Positions 1-7,984 of a stretch of DNA of 64,000 nt are shown here, one piece after another. The notes under the pieces are model-generated. The model was given only the letters and a program-made list of their open reading frames with translations, ran no database searches and had not been told where the DNA came from. Position numbers and translations under genes: made by a program. This DNA is from Bog-473 sp963838835 (GTDB taxonomy: Bacteria; Actinomycetota; Acidimicrobiia; Acidimicrobiales; RAAP-2): positions 124,001-188,000 of the forward strand of contig CAWITA010000014.1 in NCBI GenBank assembly GCA_963838835.1, written 5' to 3'. The first letter of the stretch is position 1. Every line of letters begins with the position of its first letter.

Positions 1-537
1 GTCCCGATAGAAGTCCATGGCACGTGGGTCGAGGAATACGAACCGGGCATTGTTTACGGGCCGCCGTGATGACGAGACGAACATCTCAGAGAACAGTGCA
101 CGGGCGAGGGTGTTCGCTGCCACCATGTCACCACGGCCGTTGTTGATCACTGCAGGCGCTGTGGCGATGGCATCGAGGGTGGCCTGCAGACTGTGGCGGA
201 CGGCCTCGGGCTGAGCCCGCTTCCGGAGGGCTGGTCTCGAAGAAGCAGCTCGGGCGAGGTCGTGCAGGTGAGCCCGCTCCGCCTCGTCCAACTCAAGCGC
301 ACGGGAGAGGGATTCGAGAACCTCTTCGGAGACGCCAGCCAGGTTCCCACGTTCGAGACGGGAGTAGTACTCGACGCTCATCCCGGCGAGCGAGGCGACC
401 TCGCTGCGCCGCAGTCCGGGGACTCGGCGGTTGCGCCCAATGGGGAGGCCAGCCTGCTGGGGTGTGATCTTTGCTCGGCGGGACGTGAGGAACTCCCTCA
501 CGTCGCTGCGGAGCTCAGGCGTGTCCACAATGATCAC
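1..537 (-). CDS. XRE-family HTH regulator with MmyB-like ligand domain (3' end cut by window edge)
   Basis: The minus strand reads without a stop from position 537 to the window edge (179 codons). Residues 25-60 carry the hallmark of this family: a VPGLRRSEVASLAGMSVEYY helix-turn-helix followed by RLERGN. The later part (LHDLARAASSRPALRKR, then INNGRGDMVAANTLARALF) matches the start of the MmyB-like ligand-binding domain. These proteins are cytosolic repressors or activators that usually control a divergent oxidoreductase gene, and here an aldo/keto reductase starts 123 bp away on the other strand. The start is GTG at 537 or, equally possible, GTG at 528. The C-terminal half is outside the window. 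Family assignment is firm; the regulated target is inferred from position only. Confidence 0.85.
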   Translation of the reverse strand, partial: MIIVDTPELRSDVREFLTSRRAKITPQQAGLPIGRNRRVPGLRRSEVASLAGMSVEYYSRLERGNLAGVSEEVLESLSRALELDEAERAHLHDLARAASSRPALRKRAQPEAVRHSLQATLDAIATAPAVINNGRGDMVAANTLARALFSEMFVSSSRRPVNNARFVFLDPRAMDFYRD

Positions 538-660
538 CGTACTGGCCGCCGCTCTGATGTGAGGTGCCCTGCCATTACACCTTTCATCAGGGACTTCTCC
601 GAGCGCCCAATCGGGAGTTCTATGGGATGCACCACACCAACGACAAGTTTGGAGCTATCC

Positions 661-1641
661 GTGAAGCACATCTCTTTGGGAGCACTCGACGTCTCCCGCA
701 TCGGCCTCGGCGCCATGACCATGGCCGGCACCTACACATCTGGTGGAGGGCTCGACGACGACGAGTCGATCCGCACCATCCACCGTGCGCTCGAGCTGGG
801 TGTCACCCACATCGACACTGCCGAGGTCTACGGCCCATTCCACAGCGAGGAGCTGGTTGGGCGGGCGATCAAGGGCCGACGAGACGGGGTCGTGGTGGCG
901 ACCAAGTTCGGCATCATCTCCCACTCGGGACGAGAGTCCGGTGTCCCCGACAGCAGCCCAGAGAGCGTCCGCATCGCAGTCGAGGGATCTCTCCGACGTC
1001 TTGGGACCGACTACATCGACCTCTACTACCAACACCGGGTGGACCCGAGTACTCCGATCGAGGAAACCGTTGGCGTTCTGGCTGAGCTGGTCACCGAGGG
1101 CAAGGTCCGCTACATCGGTTTGTCCGAGGCTGGCCCGGACACGATCCGGCGTGCTCACGGCGTGAACCCGGTCGCCGCTCTTCAGACCGAGTACTCCTTG
1201 TGGACCAGAGATCCCGAAGCCGAACTGTTGCCCCTACTGCGGGAACTCGGCATCGGCTTTGTTCCCTACTCTCCCTTGGGCCACGGATTCCTCACCGGCC
1301 AGATCCGAACGGTGGACGACATTCCCGACGACGACTGGCGCAAGACCAATCCTCGGTTCGTGGGCGAGAACTTCGAGCGCAATCTGCGCATCGTTGAAGA
1401 AGTCGAGGCAGTGGCCACCGAGGCCGGAGCCACCCCGGCTCAGGTGGCATTGGCCTGGCTCCTCGCTCAGGGGGACGACATTGCTCCCATCCCGGGCACT
1501 CGGCGAGTTGCACGTGTCGAGGAGAATACGGCTGCCGATGGGGTCGAGCTCGGGGAGGAGCAGATCGACAGGTTGAACAACCTCACGCCTGCCGCTGGCA
1601 ACCGACACGACGAGGCAAACATGGCCAGAATCGAAGGCTGA
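661..1641 (+). CDS. Aldo/keto reductase
   Basis: A 326-residue NAD(P)H-dependent oxidoreductase of the AKR superfamily with the usual TIM-barrel length. The catalytic tetrad is visible: Asp52 and Tyr57 in DTAEVYGPFHSEELVG, Lys82 in VATKFG and His125 in LYYQHRVD. The C-terminal cofactor motif PIPGTRRVARVEENTAA is also present, so the family is certain, though the substrate is unknown. The open frame extends upstream to 193, but that stretch is antisense to the regulator gene. GTG 661 gives the normal N-terminus (VKHISLGALDVSRIGLGAM). It is divergent from the XRE regulator and followed by a quinone oxidoreductase, so a redox-responsive pair under the regulator is plausible. Confidence 0.93.
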   Translation: MKHISLGALDVSRIGLGAMTMAGTYTSGGGLDDDESIRTIHRALELGVTHIDTAEVYGPFHSEELVGRAIKGRRDGVVVATKFGIISHSGRESGVPDSSPESVRIAVEGSLRRLGTDYIDLYYQHRVDPSTPIEETVGVLAELVTEGKVRYIGLSEAGPDTIRRAHGVNPVAALQTEYSLWTRDPEAELLPLLRELGIGFVPYSPLGHGFLTGQIRTVDDIPDDDWRKTNPRFVGENFERNLRIVEEVEAVATEAGATPAQVALAWLLAQGDDIAPIPGTRRVARVEENTAADGVELGEEQIDRLNNLTPAAGNRHDEANMARIEG

Positions 1642-1754
1642 GGTCCGACTCCTACCTGTCCCAATAACGCATCAGGACCGGGTGCCACCCTTCACCTCGG
1701 GGACACCCCGACGTGAAGTGGAACAGCGCAACGTGGGGTGGTACGACGGAGCCC

Positions 1755-2732
1755 GTGCGTGCAGCCTGGTATGAGCGACAAGGATCTGCCGCTGACGTTT
1801 TACATGTCGGCGAGCTGAACGCACCTGACCCAGGAGCCGGTGAAGTCCGTATCCAGATCACCTGCTCGGGAGTCAATCCCGGGGACACCAAGAAGCGTCG
1901 GGGCTGGCTCGGATCCACCATGCCATTTCCTCGGGTCATCCCCCACAGTGACGGTTCCGGAGTTGTAGAGGCGGTTGGTGAAGGTGTTGATGAAGGTCGG
2001 GTGGGGCAGCGGGTGTGGGTGTTCGGTGCTCAGTCCTATCGACCGTTCGGGACTGCCGCAGAGTTCACTGTGGTTCCCTCCTGGCAAGCGGTCGAACTTC
2101 CAGATGGAGTGAGTGACGAGGTCGGTGCGTGCCTCGGCATTCCTGGGATCACCGCACATCGGGCCGTATTCGGCGATGGCCCCGTTGCGGGCCAGTCGGT
2201 CCTGGTACAAGGAGTGCTGGGCGGAGTCGGGTCGCTCGCAGCGCAGCTTGCAGTGTGGGGGGGTGCAAGAGTCATCGGGACCGTGCGTCACGGGGCTGAT
2301 CTGGAGCGGGTTCCCACTAGGGAAGTGCACGCCGTTGCCTTGGACCGACGCGAACCGGCTGCCGCTATCCGAAATCTTGAGCCCGACGGCGTAGACAGAA
2401 TCATCGAGGTCGCCTTCTCCGACAACGTCGATTTCGACGCTGCCGTAGCCAAGAATCAGACCGTCATTGCTGCCTATGCCACCCGTCAGGAGCGACCCGA
2501 CTTCTCGTTCTGGCCGATGCTCTTCGATAACGTGACCATCCGGCTACTGGGAAGCGACGACTTCCCGGTCGAAGCGAAGCGGCAGGCTGCAGCCGATCTC
2601 ACCGCTGCGGCAAGTGATGGTGCACTATCGATCGGAATCGAACCTCTACTGCCACTCGAGAGAATCGCCGAGGCTCACGAGCAGGTGGATGCCGGTTCAC
2701 CTAACCGTGTCCTACTCGGTCTCCGGATCTGA
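1755..2732 (+). CDS. NADPH:quinone reductase-like MDR oxidoreductase
   Basis: A 325-residue medium-chain dehydrogenase/reductase without the structural zinc loop, most like quinone oxidoreductases. The N-terminal catalytic domain has the GVNPGDTKKRRGW segment and the IPHSDGSGVVEAVG strand. The Rossmann fold carries the glycine-rich VLGGVGSLAAQLAVWGG nucleotide-binding turn near residue 155, and the end reads RIAEAHEQVDAGSPNRVLL, typical of the family. GTG 1755 (VRAAWYERQG) is the normal N-terminus; the frame is open to 1713 but the extra residues do not fit. It lies 113 bp after the aldo/keto reductase on the same strand. Confidence 0.9.
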   Translation: MRAAWYERQGSAADVLHVGELNAPDPGAGEVRIQITCSGVNPGDTKKRRGWLGSTMPFPRVIPHSDGSGVVEAVGEGVDEGRVGQRVWVFGAQSYRPFGTAAEFTVVPSWQAVELPDGVSDEVGACLGIPGITAHRAVFGDGPVAGQSVLVQGVLGGVGSLAAQLAVWGGARVIGTVRHGADLERVPTREVHAVALDRREPAAAIRNLEPDGVDRIIEVAFSDNVDFDAAVAKNQTVIAAYATRQERPDFSFWPMLFDNVTIRLLGSDDFPVEAKRQAAADLTAAASDGALSIGIEPLLPLERIAEAHEQVDAGSPNRVLLGLRI

Positions 2733-2765
2733 GTCCACTGGTGGGCTAGGGCACGCCCTATCGCA

Positions 2766-2868
2766 TCAGGACGGTGGGACACCTTCGGCGGTTGGTCCGC
2801 AGCGGGTCAAATAGGACCGATATTGGCCGAGCGATCCTGGACGCGCCCTGCCCACAAACGGCACATCG
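2766..2868. repeat. Diverged intergenic repeat, copy A
   Basis: This roughly 100-bp stretch between the quinone oxidoreductase and the ZTP riboswitch aligns with 7783-7890. Both copies share a GGTGGG..TTCGGCGG block, an AGCG.GTC.AATA block and an identical 17-base end, CTGCCCACAAACGGCAC. No convincing gene lies in either copy, although the minus strand of both reads VPFVGR. It may be a remnant of a small mobile element or of a shared lost coding sequence. The rest of 2733-3024 holds nothing else I can recognise. Confidence 0.5.
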
Positions 2869-3024
2869 GAGGCATGCCTCGCTTGGAAATGGGCCACGCG
2901 GTAGGGGACATTTCCAGAGCCCCGAATGGAGGCCTGCGGGCCGATCCTTCCGCGGGCGCTTCCGAGTCAACCTTCGACAGGGTCCTTACCTCTCAGGGCA
3001 GCTCGTTGGGGCTATCGTTGGAGC

Positions 3025-3106
3025 GGGTCGTTACTGGCGTCTGGGTGGAGTACCACCGGGGACCGACCCGCCGGCAGCCTGCCGGACATAGCCGTGCGCC
3101 TGGGCG
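3025..3106 (+). promoter_or_regulatory. ZTP riboswitch (pfl motif) upstream of glyA
   Basis: The RNA reads GGGTCGTTACTGGCG, a short hairpin GGTGG-AGTA-CCACC, then GGGGACCGACCC, which closes the outer stem (3025-3030 with 3064-3069). A perfect linker hairpin follows, CCGGCA-GCC-TGCCGG (3071-3085), and then the conserved CGTGCGCCTGGGCG end (3093-3106). These are the conserved blocks of the ZTP/ZMP-sensing pfl aptamer: ACTGGCG, CCACCGGGGA and GCCTGGGC. The aptamer ends about 30 bases before the glyA start. Family knowledge: such aptamers sense the folate/purine stress signal ZTP and usually switch on one-carbon genes such as glyA. No terminator with a T-run is obvious, so control may act on translation by masking the AGGAG at 3126-3130. 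Confidence 0.93.
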
Positions 3107-3136
3107 AAGACTCGATGTCGTCCGAAGGAGCGCGTG

Positions 3137-3983
3137 GTGCCCGAACCAGTCGTAGCGAGTGCCTATCGATCGGCGTTGGAGGTGATCTCTGCCGCCGAAC
3201 CAGATGTGGCAGCGGCCATCTTCGGTGAGCTGGAGTCGCAACGGCGTCAACTGAAGCTCATCGCTTCAGAGAACTACGCCTCACCGGCCGTGCTGCTGGC
3301 CATGGGCAACTGGCTGTCGGACAAGTATGCCGAGGGCACTCCGGGCCATCGCTTCTATGCCGGATGCGAGATGGTTGACCGGATCGAGACATTGGCTACC
3401 GACCACGCCAAAGGACTGTTCGGCGCCGATCACGCCTATGTCCAACCTCATTCGGGGATTGACGCCAACCTGGTTGCTTACTGGGCCATCCTTGCCCACG
3501 GAGTCGAGCAGCCATTCCTCAACGAGGCTGGGGCGGCTCACGTGAACGACCTTGACTCCGTGAGCTGGGATCAACTGCGCAACGAACTGCACTCCCAGCG
3601 CATGATGGGCATGGCTCTCGACGCCGGTGGGCACCTCACCCATGGGTTCCGACCCAATATTTCCGGGAAGCTCTTTGACCAGGCTAGCTACGGGGTCGAT
3701 TCCGCTTCCGGACTCCTCGACTACGGCGCCATAGCGGCCCAGGTGAGAGAGTTCCGTCCGCTGGTGCTCGTGGCGGGGTACTCGGCCTACCCCCGGAACC
3801 CCAATTTCGCCATCTTGGCTGAGATCGCCCACGACGTCGGGGCTACTTTCATGGTCGACATGGCCCACTTCGCTGGGCTGGTGGCCGGGAAAGTGCTGGT
3901 CGGTGACCTCGATCCGGTGCCCCACGCCGATGTCGTGACCTCCACCACCCACAAATCACTGCGCGGACCTCGGGTTGGACTAG
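3137..3983 (+). pseudogene. glyA: glyA 5' part: serine hydroxymethyltransferase interrupted by an IS
   Basis: This encodes the first two thirds of serine hydroxymethyltransferase, the cytosolic PLP enzyme that converts serine and tetrahydrofolate to glycine and methylene-tetrahydrofolate. Visible motifs include LIASENYASPAVL, KYAEGTPGHRFYAGCE, VDMAHFAGLVAGKV and TSTTHKSLRGPRVG, whose Lys forms the PLP aldimine. GTG 3137 sits 6 bases after AGGAG; an alternative GTG is at 3134. A ZTP riboswitch precedes it. The frame runs into an IS1380-like element at 3984 and continues at 5683. Joining 3983 to 5683 restores a continuous frame (GL-VLCAEEYAP) of about 475 residues with no other lesion. Confidence 0.93.
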
Positions 3984-5678
3984 CCCCAGCCATTCACGGG
4001 AATTTTGAGGACAGGCCTCGAGTCATTTTCCGGGCTGCCTGAACGTCGGTCTCGGTGATTTGTCGTCGGCGGAATGGGTGGGGCCGCCATATGGCCGATT
4101 TGGAGGGTCAAAGATGACCCGGCGAGGACTTCGGGGCGCGCACCGTCAACGTGGTGCCGGCTGGCGGGAAGCGAGTTCGTTCAGCTGATAGAGCGCGATG
4201 CGGCGATAGGCACCGAGCAGCGCGTCAGTGCCGGGCCAGCCGTCGATGATGCGCACGACGCGCTGTCGGGAGCGATGGATCAGACGACCCGGCGCGTGCA
4301 AGATGCCCCAGCGAAGCGCCTTGGGTCGGGCGCCCACCCAGGGACCGTCGAGGCAGAGCAGCTGGAACCAGCGCAACGAGGTCGGCCGCCATGGCGACGG
4401 CCATCATCCAGTTGGCGTTGGCCTCGAAGCTGGTGAAGGGGAAGCGCAAGAGCCCCGAGTCCTTCAGGCGAGCGATGTGCTGTTCGACGTGGGCGTGGGC
4501 GCGCATGGTGGCGTCGAGGGCGACGGGGTCGCCGTCGCGGTCGGTGTAGAAGCCCCAGTAGCGATAGTCGAGGGCGGGGAACAGGCTGCGCTGGGCGCCG
4601 GGATGCAGCGGCTCGCGGCGGATGATGCAGCGGGTGCCTTCGGGGAGCTTGGGGTCGCTGATGAGCGAGGTCACCTCGCACACCGCGGCGCCCTGCGCGC
4701 GGCTCGCCGTCTTGGGTGACGGCCGGCGCCCAGACATCCTCGAGGCCGGCGGCGGCCAAGATGGCCCCGGTGACCTGGGCATTGGAGCGCACGGTGACGA
4801 AGAAGCCGATGTTGCGCTCCCGAGCACGCAGCGAGGAAGCCGGCGGTGCACCCGGCCGAGTCGGCCCGCACGACCACCTCTCGTTTGCACGAGAGCCGGG
4901 TCGTCGCCGCGGCGGTGACCGAGGGCGATCTCGTCGGGCAACTGGACGACCGCGTCGTCGAGGACGCCGACGTGGTCGGCCACGGTGTTGGCGCCGGCGT
5001 TGCCCGGCCGCAACAGCGAGGCGAGCGCCTCGCCGGTGGCATCGGCGAAGCAGAACATCGGGTGGAAGCCATAGCCGCCCTTGAAGGTCGGGGCAGCCGA
5101 CATCTTGTGCTCGGAGTGGATCTCGACCAACGAGGCGTCGATGTCCAAGAGCACCGGGGCGCTCCCGGTGGTCGGCGGCGCTGCGACGCCAGACCTCGCG
5201 CGCACCTCGGCCATGGCGCAGGCGATCCCGCTCCTCGTCGAGGGCGTGATCTCGTGGAAGGTGCGAAAGACGGTGGTGTCAGAGGGCACCGAGCCGAAGA
5301 GGTCCTCTTGGAGCCGCAGGTGCTCGATGTCCGCGCAGCTCTCGCCGCCGCCGGCGAGCATCAAGCGAGGTCTGGACGAGGACCTTGCCCCGGTCGTGCA
5401 GCGGGAGGCGTTCGCCGGCTGGCGGGATGCGAGCCGAGAGCGAATCACCGAGTCCCAACCGGTCGGCAAAAGCCCCAAGAGCGTGCAGTCCGACGTGGGC
5501 CACGACACCGGCCCCGCCGGGTTCCACAACGACGCGACGCGTGCTGGTACCGTTCACTTTGGAAGTGCCCTCCTGGTTCGGGATCTCTGTTGCGTAGACA
5601 ACAACAGTTTCCCCTACATGGAGGGCTTTTCCGCGGACGCGGCCAGGTCAGCTCACGCGGCTCCGTGAATAGCCGGGG
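3984..5678 (-). mobile_element. IS1380-family insertion sequence inside glyA
   Basis: A 1,695-bp element. The left end begins CCCCAGCCATTCACGG and the right end, read inward on the other strand, is CCCCGGCTATTCACGG: inverted repeats of 16 bases with two mismatches. Both sides are flanked by the 4-bp target duplication CTAG (3980-3983 and 5679-5682). The single gene on the minus strand is an IS1380-type transposase, and that family makes 4- to 5-bp duplications. Near-matching ends and a clean duplication indicate a fairly recent insertion. The transposase frame is broken several times. Confidence 0.92.
4146..5557 (-). pseudogene. IS1380-family transposase, multiple frameshifts
   Basis: Family sequence is spread over all minus-strand frames. 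It starts at ATG 5557 (MNGTSTRRVVVEPGGAGVVA), then LMLAGGGESCADIEHLRLQ, SVPSDTTVFRTFHEI, LLDIDASLVEIHSEHK and TFKGGYGFHPMFCFAD, a switch to REVVVRADSAGCTAGF, a switch to RSNAQVTGAILAAAGLEDVW, back to RYWGFYTDRDGDP and RLKDSGLLRFPF, and finally LRWFQLLCLDGPWV near the end at 4146. Read through, the length is about 470 residues, normal for IS1380. The catalytic aspartates (DIDAS, RADSAG) are retained. At least four one-base shifts are needed, near 5400, 4930, 4800 and 4700, with one more near 4385. Conserved residues around each break suggest sequence error at least in part. Confidence 0.85.
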
Positions 5679-5682
5679 CTAG

Positions 5683-6260
5683 TCCTCTGCGCCGAGGAAT
5701 ACGCACCCTACGTAGACAAAGGATGCCCGATGGTCCTCGGTGGACCGCTGCCCCACATGATGGCCGCCAAGGCCGTTGCCTTGTCTGAAGCTCGCCAGCC
5801 CTCGTTCGCTGCCTATGCCGTCCACATCGTAGAGAATGCACGCGCTCTGGCGGAAGGTCTGATACGGCGGGGTGCACGGCTCATCACTGGGGGGACTGAC
5901 AACCACCTTGTGCTCTTGGACGTGGCTTCCAGCTTCGGACTCACCGGCCGTCAAGCTGAGGCTGCCCTGATTGACGCAGGCGTGGTCACCAATCGCAACT
6001 TATTGCCAGGTGACGCCAACGGCGCCTGGTACACCTCGGGAATTCGACTTGGCACACCGGCGCTGACCACGCTGGGATTTAGGCCACACGAGATCGACGA
6101 AGTCGCCGACGTCATAGTCACTGCCTTGAGAGCCACGACACCGGCGACATCCACAGCCAAAGCGAAGTACGAGATCGATCCCCACATCGCCCAAGGCTGC
6201 GAAGACCGGTGTTTCAGTTTGCTCGACCGCCACCGCCTCTATGCGGACATCGAGCTGTAA
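5683..6260 (+). pseudogene. glyA: glyA 3' part: serine hydroxymethyltransferase C-terminal domain
   Basis: This continues the glyA frame after the insertion sequence and one copy of the CTAG duplication. The sequence LCAEEYAPYVDKGCPMVLGG followed by PLPHMMAAKAVALSEA matches the family segment just after the PLP lysine, and SGIRLGTPALTTLGF is the classic C-terminal substrate-binding motif with its Arg. It ends at TAA 6258-6260. No start codon or ribosome site of its own is convincing (ATG 5730 is internal), so it is probably not expressed as an active enzyme while the element is in place. Because the enzyme is usually essential, another glyA copy or a mixed population is likely. Confidence 0.92.
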
Positions 6261-6426
6261 ATGACTTGCTCGGAGAGTACGGGCAATGCAGTGAGTTTCT
6301 CGAATCAAGAAGGCGTTACTGCACTATTAGATTCAACCGGGACAGAGGGTCTCTCCGAACAGCGAGCAGCACATCGCCCAGGGGTGTCCCCGAACGCACC
6401 GGGACTGTGACAACCAGTGAGTCAGA

Positions 6427-7185
6427 ATGTGGAGGATGCTCGACTCCTCCTCCATCTCTGTCGTTCTCCAGACATATCGGCCCGAGCGTGACGCCCTTCT
6501 GGAACTCTTAGCCGGGCTCTCGGCAGACGATTGGACCCAGTCGACCGAATGTCCCGTCTACACGGTGAAGGGCATCGCCACCCACGTTTTGGGCGACGAC
6601 CTTTCTCTGCTCAGCCGTCAGCGGGATGGCGCCGTCCAGGGCTTGGTGTACATGGCCGAGGAGCTTCCCGGAGCCGACTTCCGAACGCTTCTTGACGCCT
6701 TCAACGACAAATGGGTGGCAACAGGCCAGTTCATGAGCCCTATCCTCCTGATCGAACTGCTCCGTCTCACTGGTGAATGGACCGCGGCCTACTACGAGTC
6801 CGTCGACCCGGATTCGCCTGGTGAACCCGTTGGGCTGTTCGGGGCGAGCCGCAACTCGAGCTCCCCGTTCTGGCAAGCGATCGCCCGGGAGTACCTCGAG
6901 CGCTGGATCCACCATTCGCAGATCCGCAGGGGACTCGGTCTGGGCTCACTGGCGGACCGGCAGTTCCTGCGCAGTGGGATCGAGGTGGCCGCCGCAATGG
7001 CCCAAATGGAGCCAGTCGTTCCAACGGCTTCCGAGGGCGCCTGGGGTTTCGGCCCGATCGTGCTTGGTCCGGCGCAGCAGGCCTCCGACATCCTGACCCG
7101 AGCCCACACCAGCGAGTCGATCCGCCAACTCGCGAGTGGGCCTGCTGAGATGATCGACCTCATCTCTGCGGTGGCGGGCAGATAA
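6427..7185 (+). CDS. Maleylpyruvate isomerase/DinB-fold family protein
   Basis: A 252-residue protein of the DinB/maleylpyruvate isomerase N-terminal superfamily. The first helix pair has the expected pattern (YRPERDALLELLAGLSADDW, then CPVYTVKGIATHVLGDD) with a metal-type His. The second metal cluster lies in EYLERWIHHSQIRRGLG. Actinobacterial members use mycothiol or an unknown thiol cofactor. The substrate is unknown. ATG 6427 is used; ATG 6436 is an alternative. It is 166 bp after the interrupted glyA. A second member of the same superfamily is at 62246-63007. Confidence 0.8.
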   Translation: MWRMLDSSSISVVLQTYRPERDALLELLAGLSADDWTQSTECPVYTVKGIATHVLGDDLSLLSRQRDGAVQGLVYMAEELPGADFRTLLDAFNDKWVATGQFMSPILLIELLRLTGEWTAAYYESVDPDSPGEPVGLFGASRNSSSPFWQAIAREYLERWIHHSQIRRGLGLGSLADRQFLRSGIEVAAAMAQMEPVVPTASEGAWGFGPIVLGPAQQASDILTRAHTSESIRQLASGPAEMIDLISAVAGR

Positions 7186-7300
7186 TGAGGCGGGTCGTGG
7201 TTCGGCGTCAGGAAGGGCGAACTCGTCCTGAGCGGGTGTCCCCGCTCGCCGGTACGGGCTGCGTGGCAGTGACACTGAATCCCGCTCATGGTGCCATGTC

Positions 7301-7702
7301 ATGATGGCGGCGATGACGGATCGACCTGCTGTGCGCAGGTGGGTGGAGGGGTACGAGCGTGCGTGGCGAGCGCCCGGCACGGCTGAGATTTCGGCGCTAT
7401 TCACGACCGATGCCGCCTATCTGCACTCTCCGTACGAAAAGCCCGTGGTGGGCGTCGAGGCCATTGGTCGAATGTGGGAAGAAGACCGGGAGGGGCCAAA
7501 CGAGGCGTTTACGCTCTCCACCGAGGTTGTAGCGGTCGACGATCAGACGGCGGTCGTTCGAGCTGAGGTGCGATACGGGCAACCCGTCCGCCAGGAATAT
7601 CGGGACTTGTGGATCCTTCAGCTCGAAGCCGACGGCCGATGTTCATGGTTCGAAGAGTGGCCCTATTGGCCTGGTCGTTCGTACTCCGCTCGGGAGGGGT
7701 AG
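7301..7702 (+). CDS. NTF2-like (SnoaL-type) small protein
   Basis: A 133-residue cone-shaped alpha+beta fold protein. The N-terminal helix WVEGYERAWRAPGTAEISALF, the strand DAAYLHSPYEKPVVGVEAIG and the C-terminal LWILQLEADGRCSWFEEWPYWPG pattern are typical of the nuclear-transport-factor-2/SnoaL-like superfamily. Members range from ketosteroid isomerases to binding proteins, so no reaction can be assigned. Starts at ATG 7301, with ATG 7304 and 7313 as alternatives. It stands alone between the DinB-fold gene and the P450. Confidence 0.75.
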   Translation: MMAAMTDRPAVRRWVEGYERAWRAPGTAEISALFTTDAAYLHSPYEKPVVGVEAIGRMWEEDREGPNEAFTLSTEVVAVDDQTAVVRAEVRYGQPVRQEYRDLWILQLEADGRCSWFEEWPYWPGRSYSAREG

Positions 7703-7782
7703 CAAGCTAACGGGCGCCGAAGCTAAGTCGCTTCGAGACCACACACGCTCTCAGTTTCTACATGAGGCTGGCACTGTCCCAT

Positions 7783-7890
7783 CAACACCGGGTCGGTGGG
7801 TCGCTTCGGCGGGCGATCCGGAGCGTGTCGAATACGAACGTTTTCGGCAAGCGTCCACCAGTGCGATCTCCTGCCCACAAACGGCACCAT
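7783..7890. repeat. Diverged intergenic repeat, copy B
   Basis: This is the partner of 2766-2868, in the same orientation and about 5 kb away. It ends with the identical CTGCCCACAAACGGCAC block and shares GGTGGG, TTCGGCGG and AATA blocks at matching spacing. It occupies most of the gap between the NTF2-like gene and the P450. No gene is visible in it. Confidence 0.5.
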
Positions 7891-7984
7891 GGGGATCGTT
7901 CTGGGAGCCAAGGAAGTCCCGCTCGGTCGCCCGGCAATCCCGAGTGGTCGGTCAACGTCCGCCGCCTCGTAAGCGGCCTACGCT

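Noticed and set aside
4146..5557. Programmed frameshifting in the IS1380 transposase
   Set aside because: IS1380 transposases are made from one frame, and here four or more shifts are needed at sites without slippery runs. Decay or sequence error is simpler.
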